Source: Elusimicrobia bacterium RIFCSPLOWO2_01_FULL_54_10 (GTDB lineage: Bacteria > Elusimicrobiota > Elusimicrobia > 2-02-FULL-39-32). Taken from it: a DNA stretch of 5,829 nucleotides. Position 1 is the first letter of the stretch. Every line of letters begins with the position of its first letter. The position numbers were made by a program, and so were the translations under genes. The stretch spans positions 1 through 5,829 of the forward strand of contig MGUQ01000086.1 of NCBI GenBank assembly GCA_001799975.1, given 5' to 3'. A model generated the notes under the pieces. It saw only the letters and a program-made list of their open reading frames with translations, was not told the origin of the DNA and searched no databases. Positions 1-5,342 of the stretch are shown piece by piece.

Positions 1-71
1 TCGCTTTGAACCAATAGTTCTTCTGCAGCGTAAAATCCTGATGGGCCGCTCCCGAAGATGGCGACTTTCAT
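1..71 (-). CDS. FAD/NAD(P)-dependent oxidoreductase, N-terminal fragment (cut by window edge)
   Basis: The minus strand opens with an ATG at 71-69 and reads MKVAIFGSGPSGFYAAEELL followed by VQS, with no stop before the window edge. Residues 7-12 (GSGPSG) form the GxGxxG dinucleotide-binding turn of a Rossmann fold. It is preceded by a short hydrophobic beta strand (VAIF) and followed by the start of the alpha helix (FYAAEELL). The GSGP-G-FYAAE wording is typical of the FAD-binding start of adrenodoxin/ferredoxin-NADP reductases and of glutamate-synthase-small-subunit-like oxidoreductases, so a cytoplasmic flavoprotein is likely. Only 23 codons are visible, so the exact family and substrate cannot be fixed. 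No Shine-Dalgarno sequence is evident upstream. The gene diverges from the membrane-protein gene, and the two starts are only about 22 bp apart. Confidence 0.75.
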   Translation of the reverse strand, partial: MKVAIFGSGPSGFYAAEELLVQS

Positions 72-93
72 CGGATTATTCTATCATTTTGAA

Positions 94-942
94 ATGGACG
101 ACATGACGATGGTGGCCGAGCTCGACAAGATATTTGTCTACATCGTGGTTCCGGGCCTGGCCGGAATCACTTTCTTTGCGTTGGCAAAATTTGTGCGCCA
201 CATCATGCCGCTCCGCGCGCTTGTTTCCAGCCCGCAGACCTACCACGCCGCATTCTGGGGTTTTATGGTTTTCGGTTTTTACCTGGGCCTGCGTCCCGTG
301 CAAGTGCTGGCAGGGCCTCATCCTTGGCCTCTCATCGTCTCGAGCCTGCGGGAGTTCCTTTTGATTGGCATTTTTGGGCCTGCGGCTTTCATCGGCATGC
401 TCACGCTCTGCTTTGGACCGGAAAAAATCGGCAAAGCCTGGATTGGGGGAACCTTCGGGCTCGGGGTGTTGATGGCGCTCACCTTCTGCGTGGTCAACGG
501 CATGGCCATCGGCGGCTCCGAAGAAATCGTGCGCATGGGACGCCTCACCGCCTATGACGGGCTTTGGTACAAGAACAAACGCGAAGACATCGACGTGCTC
601 ATGCAGATTCTGTTCTACATCCGTCTTGTCAATCCGGGGGCTCTGCTCCTGGTGGCGGGGTCGTTCATCCTCTATCACGCGGTCCGCTACCCGCCTTTCA
701 AGAAAAGACTTTACGACAACATGCCCAAAAAACTTTATATTTTGAGCATCGCGGTCTTCATCTATTCGCTTTCCATCATCGGCGGCTCCCTCCTTTATAC
801 CTTCCGCAAAGTGCCGGACCAGTGGGGGATTTATCACCTGGGTTCCTTGATCGCCGGATTCTTGGAGGCCATCTCCCTCTCGATGCCCGTCAAAAGCGAT
901 GTTCAGGTGAGCGAACATCGCGACTCGCCTCTGACGAGCTGA
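94..942 (+). CDS. Polytopic membrane protein of unknown function
   Basis: This 282-residue protein is not recognised. It has about six strongly hydrophobic segments, near residues 12-34, 52-69, 87-108, 116-138, 172-195 and 214-236. A weaker seventh lies near 249-265, so it sits in the inner membrane. A soluble loop at about 139-171 is rich in charge (the region around SEEIVRMGRLTAYDG and KNKREDID). The tail after 265 is short and hydrophilic, with no enzymatic or signalling domain attached. No catalytic motif or transporter signature is visible. The layout resembles a stand-alone multi-helix sensor-like module, but that is only an impression. An upstream in-frame ATG at 58 would add 12 residues but overlap the first codons of the divergent oxidoreductase, so ATG 94 is preferred; ATG 103 or 109 are also possible. 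No start has a clear ribosome binding site. The stop lies 6 nt before the inverted-repeat element. Confidence 0.75.
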   Translation: MDDMTMVAELDKIFVYIVVPGLAGITFFALAKFVRHIMPLRALVSSPQTYHAAFWGFMVFGFYLGLRPVQVLAGPHPWPLIVSSLREFLLIGIFGPAAFIGMLTLCFGPEKIGKAWIGGTFGLGVLMALTFCVVNGMAIGGSEEIVRMGRLTAYDGLWYKNKREDIDVLMQILFYIRLVNPGALLLVAGSFILYHAVRYPPFKKRLYDNMPKKLYILSIAVFIYSLSIIGGSLLYTFRKVPDQWGIYHLGSLIAGFLEAISLSMPVKSDVQVSEHRDSPLTS

Positions 943-948
943 TTCTTC

Positions 949-1123
949 CTGCCAAATTGAAACACTTCGAACGCTAAACGCACGGTTGTAAGCGAACTAT
1001 TTTTTCGTCATTGCTCCTCGGGAGCGATTGTGAGCCTGCCCAACGAAGTGGCAGGCGAACTGAGCCGACCCAAGAAAAAATAATGAGCGTTGTGCGTTAG
1101 TGAGAAGTGTTTCAATTTGGCAG
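949..1123. repeat. 175-bp inverted-repeat element with perfect 20-bp arms (MITE-like or structured RNA)
   Basis: CTGCCAAATTGAAACACTTC at 949-968 is the exact reverse complement of 1104-1123. Moving inward, CTAAACGCAC (974-983) pairs with GTGCGTTAG (1092-1100) with one bulged A. TATTTTTTC (998-1006) pairs exactly with GAAAAAATA (1074-1082). The middle holds two local hairpins. The first is GCTCC-TCG-GGAGC at 1013-1025, which extends outward by about three pairs. The second is GCCTGCC/GGCAGGC at 1034-1040 and 1050-1056 with a 9-nt loop. The whole element could therefore fold into one long, imperfect cruciform or RNA stem with a branched head. No open reading frame lies inside and no obvious target-site duplication flanks it. 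It could be a non-autonomous mobile repeat, a structured intergenic RNA, or a transcription-blocking structure between the membrane-protein gene and the operon. The remaining leader, 1124-1185, has a TTGACA at 1142-1147 but no convincing promoter pair. Confidence 0.85.
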
Positions 1124-1185
1124 AATACTTTTCTACACACATTGACATAATTCCCTAATTCCGCAATCTCGCGAAGTCTTCTATC

Positions 1186-2772
1186 ATGGTTTTCATGAAA
1201 GAAGCGCTCTTGCTGATATTTGGAATCGTTGCCGCGGCCCAGGCTCAGCCGCTCATCAACGAAGTCGCATCCGAAGAAGCTCCCGCCACGGGCGACTGGA
1301 TTGAACTTTATGTGGCCAGCGCCCCGGCGGATCTCTCAGGCTGGAAAATCTATGAGCAGAACACTCTGATCAAGACATTCCCTTCCAATTCCATATTTTC
1401 AGCCGACACCTATTTAATTCTTCATTTCAATTCTTCCGCTCCGGATGAAACACCTGATTTTTATACCCCGGACACCGGCCTCACGGGCACTTCCAATGTG
1501 CTCACACTGAGAAACGCCGAGGGGCTCATTGCGGACGCGGTTGTCTTTTCAGACAGCTCAAGCTGGACAAGCGCCCAGCAATCCGCGTTCAACCTGGCTG
1601 TGGCCTCGGGGCAGTGGACGGGCACGCCGGACGCAGGCACCCGCAGTTTTTTGGAATCCGTGAACATCGCGGGCGGCATCGGCGCGGGGAACTCCATCGG
1701 GCGCGTTCCTGGCAGTGCGGACAACAATCATTTTTTGGACTGGAGCCATTATAAGGGAAAGCAAACGCCCGGCACACAAAATCCAGCGGTCATCACCTGC
1801 CAAACCACCCGCCACCCCGAGGGGACGATCTCCGAGATCGCCCCCTCCCTGCCGCTTTCCACCGGAGGAGATTTTGTGGAGATCTTCGTGCGGGAACGGG
1901 CGGATGTGTGCGGCCTGAAACTGCGTGAAGGAGAAAATATCATCAAGATCTTTCCACCCGTTACTCCCAATGCTGGTCCCTTTGGGGAGTTCGTGGTTTT
2001 GCATGCCAGTATCAGGGTTTCCTTGGAAAATCCAGATGAGACGGACGCCACCGGAGACTTGAACGGCAACGGGGTCATAGACCTTTATTCGGACGAATCG
2101 AGTCCGGGAATCACCGGCAGTTCCGACAACAGCGTTTCTCTGGAGTCTTCGGAAGGGCGCGTCATGGATTTCATAGGCTTTGCCGACCGCCTGCCGCTTT
2201 TTGGTCAAGATTATTATGCGGTCTATGACCGCGCCGCGGCCGAGGGTGTTTGGAGCCCGGTCTGCGCAGGGGAGGAAGATTGCTACGCAGCGGGCTCCGT
2301 GGTGTGGGCCAATTCCAGCACAAAATCCATGTCCAAAAAAGCCAAGCAGGCCGGCTTGCCGCGCACGGAGCGGCCTTCCACCGCTTTGGACTGGGAAATT
2401 TCTCCGCCATCGCCCGGAAAAGTTTTGGACCCAGCGCAAAACGCTCCCGGGCGGGCCAAAAAACCCATTGCGGTCACGCAGTCCCCGTTTTCTCCGGTAA
2501 AAGGCGGAAGATTCCGCGAAGCCCGTATTCATTGCTCAGCGGATGAATCGTCCCGCGTATCCATGCGGATTTTTGATTCCCGCGGACGGCTGGTGCTGAC
2601 TTTGGCTGAGCGCCTGTCCTGCTTTCCGGAATCTGTTTTGCCCTGGAACGGCCGCGGCGCGGACGGCGCTTGGGTTCCAGCGGGCATCTACATCGTCTGG
2701 GCGGAAATCAAGGGCTCGGGGAGCGATGTTCAGAGAACTGCTGAAACCGTTGTGGTGGGGACAATGCCGTGA
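1186..2772 (+). CDS. Secreted protein with two lamin-tail domains and a FlgD-like C-terminal domain
   Basis: The 528-residue exported protein begins with a Sec signal peptide (about residues 4-20, hydrophobic core LLLIFGIVAAA, likely cleavage after AQA). Two lamin-tail-type beta-sandwich domains follow, at about 22-200 and 213-417. They align along their length: LINEVAS with TISEIAP, GDWIELYV with GDFVEIFV, LIKTFP with IIKIFP, LILH with VVLH, and a closing LDW...PG. The second copy has an insertion with DLNGNGVID (291-299), which resembles a dockerin/EF-hand calcium loop. Residues about 430-510 form a FlgD-like Ig domain (SPFSPVKGG, MRIFDSRGRLVLTL, WNGRGADGAWVPAGIYIVW). Six cysteines suggest disulfides. 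Lamin-tail domains are known in bacterial surface proteins, extracellular nucleases and ComEC-linked proteins, but no nuclease domain is present here. A second in-frame ATG at 1195 is equally possible; neither has a clear Shine-Dalgarno sequence. The gene is first in the operon and overlaps the next by GTGA. Confidence 0.85.
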   Translation: MVFMKEALLLIFGIVAAAQAQPLINEVASEEAPATGDWIELYVASAPADLSGWKIYEQNTLIKTFPSNSIFSADTYLILHFNSSAPDETPDFYTPDTGLTGTSNVLTLRNAEGLIADAVVFSDSSSWTSAQQSAFNLAVASGQWTGTPDAGTRSFLESVNIAGGIGAGNSIGRVPGSADNNHFLDWSHYKGKQTPGTQNPAVITCQTTRHPEGTISEIAPSLPLSTGGDFVEIFVRERADVCGLKLREGENIIKIFPPVTPNAGPFGEFVVLHASIRVSLENPDETDATGDLNGNGVIDLYSDESSPGITGSSDNSVSLESSEGRVMDFIGFADRLPLFGQDYYAVYDRAAAEGVWSPVCAGEEDCYAAGSVVWANSSTKSMSKKAKQAGLPRTERPSTALDWEISPPSPGKVLDPAQNAPGRAKKPIAVTQSPFSPVKGGRFREARIHCSADESSRVSMRIFDSRGRLVLTLAERLSCFPESVLPWNGRGADGAWVPAGIYIVWAEIKGSGSDVQRTAETVVVGTMP

Positions 2773-3815
2773 GGCGTTCATCGTGGGTCATCATCATGGT
2801 CTCGATGCTGTGTCCGCGGAACAGCCGGGCCGAATTTGAATTTAGGGAACTTGGAGCGCGCGCGGCGGCTCTGGCCGGCGCTTATTCAGCCCTGGCAACT
2901 GACGCGTATGCTCCCTTTTGGAATCCGGGGGCCCTGGGAGCGCTTGATCACCGTGAGGCGGCAGCCCTGCACGTCAGAAATTATTCCGTTCGAGAACTGT
3001 CATCCTCGGGCATTTCCGTGGCCGCGCCGTCCAAACTGGGCGGGCTGGCCATGAGCATCACCCAGTTTGGCTCACATGTATATCGCGAGCAGGAGCTCAG
3101 CTTGAGTCATGGATTCAAAATTTTTAAAAGTTTGTCTGCCGGTTATTCCTTGAGGGGCAACTTTTTAAAAATTGAGGATTTTGGCGCTTCCTCTTCATTC
3201 TCCGCCGATGTCGGCATTCACGCCGCCGTGACCGACAGGCTTGATTTGGCTCAGACGGGAATGAATATCACCCGGTCACGCCGCTCCGCGATCTGGACCT
3301 CCGGCCTGGCTTTCAAGGTCATGCCCGGGCTCACTCTGGCATTCGATTTGGAAGGCGTTGGAGCGCCGGTCCAGAGGCTCAAAACGGGAATGGAACTGCA
3401 GCTGGCTCCGTCGTTTTCGGTGCTGGGCGGACTTCAAACGGATCCGTCCCGGTTTTCCGGCGGGTTCCGCCTGCGTCACGGTACCATTTCTCTGGACTAC
3501 GCTTACCGCCACCATGCTTTTTTGCCCGGCAGCCATCACGTGGGAGTCCAATACAGTTGGGCCGGGCTTCTTCAGCCGGAGCAGGAAAGCATTGCGTTGC
3601 CTCCCCAGGAATCCAAAATCAATCTGCAAACGGCCAACGAAGACGACCTGATGAAAGTCAAAGGGGTGGGCCGCTTCACGGCACAAAAAATCATTGAGTA
3701 CCGCAGCCAGCAGGGGTTCAAAACCATTGACGATCTCCTTCAAGTGCCGGGCATGACAAAAAGAGTTTTCTTTCTGCTCAAGGGCCAATGCATTTTGAAC
3801 GCAGTGATTCCGTGA
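2769..3815 (+). CDS. PorV/UPF0164-type outer-membrane barrel fused to a ComEA-like helix-hairpin-helix domain
   Basis: The 348-residue protein starts with a signal peptide (about 1-21, cleavage near SRA-EFE). A PorV/UPF0164-type opening follows: ELGARAAALAGAYSALATDA, then FWNPGALGAL. Residues about 60-264 are amphipathic beta strands of an outer-membrane barrel, ending near HHVGVQYSW. After a short linker (265-282), residues 283-340 form a tandem helix-hairpin-helix unit of the ComEA type (KINLQTANEDDLMKVKGVG, AQKIIEYRSQQGFKTIDDLL, VPGMTKR). The first hairpin keeps the GVG turn that contacts DNA backbone in this family; the second reads PGMT instead of the usual PGIG. The HhH domain should face the periplasm. 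The GTG start at 2769 overlaps the upstream stop as GTGA, with GGTGGGGA (2754-2761) as a plausible ribosome binding site 7 nt away. Barrel and HhH assignments are strong; the function of the combination is unknown. Confidence 0.88.
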   Translation: MRRSSWVIIMVSMLCPRNSRAEFEFRELGARAAALAGAYSALATDAYAPFWNPGALGALDHREAAALHVRNYSVRELSSSGISVAAPSKLGGLAMSITQFGSHVYREQELSLSHGFKIFKSLSAGYSLRGNFLKIEDFGASSSFSADVGIHAAVTDRLDLAQTGMNITRSRRSAIWTSGLAFKVMPGLTLAFDLEGVGAPVQRLKTGMELQLAPSFSVLGGLQTDPSRFSGGFRLRHGTISLDYAYRHHAFLPGSHHVGVQYSWAGLLQPEQESIALPPQESKINLQTANEDDLMKVKGVGRFTAQKIIEYRSQQGFKTIDDLLQVPGMTKRVFFLLKGQCILNAVIP

Positions 3816-4369
3816 TTCGCGCTCTGTCATGGCAGGCGGCCGTCGTCCTTTTGTGCGTAGGCTCAGCTTTCGGCGATATTTCGGATTGGGATGAAATCGA
3901 GGGAAAAAGGGAAATGTCTTATGAAAGTTACGGGCGGCAGTCGGGGTTCCGGAGCCACAAGTGGAAACTGGCCCTTTCCCAGAAATGGGGCCCCAAGGCC
4001 GGATTCTATCTCATCAAAAATGAATCGTTGGGCTCGCCCATTGAAACTCACATGCTCGGGTTTTATGGCTCCAGAAATTTCAGGTTCACGGGCTTCCGCG
4101 CCAGCTACGCTTTGAAAGACAGGTCCTTGAGCGGAACGCAGGGCAAGAACTTCTTTTCAGGAGGCATTCGCTTGAGCCCGATGCGCAATATCGATTTCCT
4201 TTTGGATTATGACCGCATAGGAGATGAATATATAGCGGGGGAGGAGGACCAGGAAATCCAATCTTTGTCCGGCGCGCTGCGCCTGCGGGCTTTTGACGCT
4301 TTGCGGGTGACTCTTTCATATTCGGGGGAGAACCGCATGCGGGTGCGGGTGAGTTATTTGATAAAATGA
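3812..4369 (+). CDS. Small exported beta-rich protein, probably outer-membrane
   Basis: The 185-residue product is not recognised as a named family. From the GTG at 3812 it has a typical Sec signal peptide (MIRALSWQAAVVLLCVGSAFG, likely cleavage before DISDWDE). A mature chain of about 165 residues follows, made of alternating polar/hydrophobic strands with aromatic girdle residues (KWKLALSQKW, AGFYLIK, MLGFYGSRNFRFTGFRASYAL, LRLRAFDALRVTLSYSG). It ends on a strand, VRVSYLIK, which fits a small beta-barrel or other outer-membrane-associated beta protein. The GTG start gives a GTGA overlap with the preceding stop, the same junction as at 2769. An alternative ATG at 3788 would add eight charged residues ahead of the signal peptide. 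It has AAGGG (3780-3784) only 3 nt upstream, so it cannot be excluded. The gene overlaps the following cupin gene by ATGA. It is the third member of the envelope operon. Confidence 0.8.
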   Translation: MIRALSWQAAVVLLCVGSAFGDISDWDEIEGKREMSYESYGRQSGFRSHKWKLALSQKWGPKAGFYLIKNESLGSPIETHMLGFYGSRNFRFTGFRASYALKDRSLSGTQGKNFFSGGIRLSPMRNIDFLLDYDRIGDEYIAGEEDQEIQSLSGALRLRAFDALRVTLSYSGENRMRVRVSYLIK

Positions 4370-4821
4370 GGGTCATGAAAACATTTCTGCCGTTTTTGGC
4401 CTTGTGCCTTTTTTACGGATGCGCCGCGCCGCAAAAATACGCTTTCTACCAGTACACGGAACTGGAAGGCGTGAAAAGCAAGACCCTTGACCGTCTCAAA
4501 TGGGAGAATTCCGTTCAACCGGGGGAAGACATTTCGAAGGCCCTCATTCTGGAAATGGACAACGCCAGCTCGCATTTGATCCAGATCCGGGGCTCAGAAA
4601 AAAGGCATTCCCATGACCTCCACGACTTGACGGTGATCCTCCAGTCCGGCCGGGGACGCATGTTTATGGGGAACAGTTCCGTGAGCGTGGGGCCCGGGGC
4701 GGTTATTTTCATTCCGCGCGGGCTGGCCCACTATTTTGTGAACGGGAGCGCGGAGCCTGCCTCCGCGATCGCAATTTATTCGCCCGCGTTCGACGGGAAA
4801 GATGTGGTTGACCGCGAATAG
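4366..4821 (+). CDS. Cupin-domain lipoprotein
   Basis: The 151-residue protein has a short lipoprotein-type signal (MKTFLPFLALCLFYGC). Cys19 is the likely lipidated residue; the lipobox LFYGC is somewhat non-canonical at -2. Residues about 60-140 form a single cupin barrel. Motif 1 is HSH at 81-83 with D87 where the usual glutamate ligand sits; H86 lies next to it. Motif 2 matches the family pattern G-x5-P-x-G-x2-H-x3-N exactly (GAVIFIPRGLAHYFVN, 111-126, metal ligand His122). A metal-binding cupin tethered to a membrane is therefore predicted, but whether it is an enzyme or a binding protein cannot be told. ATG 4366 overlaps the upstream stop as ATGA; ATG 4375 is an in-frame alternative that keeps the signal peptide. 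It is the last gene of the operon. Its stop is 2 nt from the stop of the convergent nuclease-family gene, with no terminator visible. Confidence 0.85.
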   Translation: MRVMKTFLPFLALCLFYGCAAPQKYAFYQYTELEGVKSKTLDRLKWENSVQPGEDISKALILEMDNASSHLIQIRGSEKRHSHDLHDLTVILQSGRGRMFMGNSSVSVGPGAVIFIPRGLAHYFVNGSAEPASAIAIYSPAFDGKDVVDRE

Positions 4822-4823
4822 GA

Positions 4824-5321
4824 TTATTTGTCTTCGGGGGGGTTCTTGATGTCTTTGAAGATGTCTTCCGGCCTCAAATCCACAAGTTTTTTTCTGAAAT
4901 CGTCCACTTCTTCCTTGGAAATGGGTTTCAAGAGCGGTTCGCACTGGGCGAACACCGACTCATCCACAAAAAGCGGCGATGAAGCCCGCAGGGCCAAGGC
5001 GATGGAGTCCGACGGACGGGCGTCAATTTCCTGCACGGAGCCGTCCTGCTCCACAAAAATGGAGGCGTAAAAAGTGCTTTCTTTGAGCTCAGTGATGACC
5101 ACTTTTGAAATTTTGGCATTCACGCTTTTGAGGAAAGTGACCATGAGGTCATGGGTCATGGGGCGCGGCAGGTGCACGTTGTTCAAATGCATGGCGATGG
5201 AGTTGCCTTCCGCAGGCCCGATCCAGATGGGGATGAGCCGGGGGCCGTCAATTTCTTCCAGCACAATCACATATTGTGATCCCAGCGCAACCAACGAATA
5301 TAAATTGACGGGTTTAAGCAT
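4824..5321 (-). CDS. Bifunctional nuclease family protein (DUF151/BFN)
   Basis: This 165-residue cytoplasmic protein is a full-length DUF151 member. The conserved blocks are all present: an N-terminal strand pair ending in IPIWIGPAEGNSIAMHL (30-46), RPMTHDLM (53-60), VVITELKESTFYASIFV (74-90) and DARPSDSIALALR (100-112). A charged helical tail follows (KEEVDDFRKKLVDLRPEDIF). Plant relatives were described as bifunctional DNase/RNase enzymes. The role of bacterial members is poorly established, so nuclease activity here is by family only. The start at 5321 has GGGG (5326-5329 on the complementary strand) 4 nt upstream as a weak ribosome binding site. The gene converges on the cupin lipoprotein gene and diverges from the HAD phosphatase across a 21-bp gap, so its promoter must overlap the start of the HAD gene. 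Membership of the family is very secure. Confidence 0.95.
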   Translation of the reverse strand: MLKPVNLYSLVALGSQYVIVLEEIDGPRLIPIWIGPAEGNSIAMHLNNVHLPRPMTHDLMVTFLKSVNAKISKVVITELKESTFYASIFVEQDGSVQEIDARPSDSIALALRASSPLFVDESVFAQCEPLLKPISKEEVDDFRKKLVDLRPEDIFKDIKNPPEDK

Positions 5322-5342
5322 TTCGCCCCAAGATTAACAGAT

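Noticed and set aside
76..918. Long minus-strand open frame of 280 codons opposite the membrane protein
   Set aside because: It is a shadow frame: its translation is rich in His, Arg and Glu without domain patterns, whereas the plus strand gives coherent membrane helices.
1117..1185. Possible sigma-70 promoter for the operon: TTGACA at 1142-1147, or CATAAT at 1146-1151 as a -10
   Set aside because: The two hexamers overlap. TTGACA has no good -10 at 16-18 bp (AATCTC or similar), and CATAAT has no good -35 at 16-18 bp (GAATAC). TTGGCA at 1117-1122 is 23 bp from CATAAT, which is too far. A promoter probably lies here but cannot be placed.
1558..2532. Long minus-strand open frame of 324 codons inside the lamin-tail gene
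   Set aside because: No recognisable fold appears. The plus-strand frame has a signal peptide, duplicated domains and a FlgD-like end, so the antisense frame is a by-product of GC-rich codons.
5262..5280. Palindrome ATCACA-TAT-TGTGAT (5266-5280), overlapping CACAAT/ATTGTG
   Set aside because: It lies inside the DUF151 coding region, at codons for the conserved N-terminal strand. The half-site order is not that of a CRP-type site and the arms are only 6 bp, so chance and coding constraint explain it.
5305..5334. TTGACG (5305-5310) with CAAGAT (5329-5334) as a promoter for the HAD phosphatase
   Set aside because: The -10 matches only 3 of 6 positions and the start site would fall almost on the ATG. 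It is too weak to annotate.
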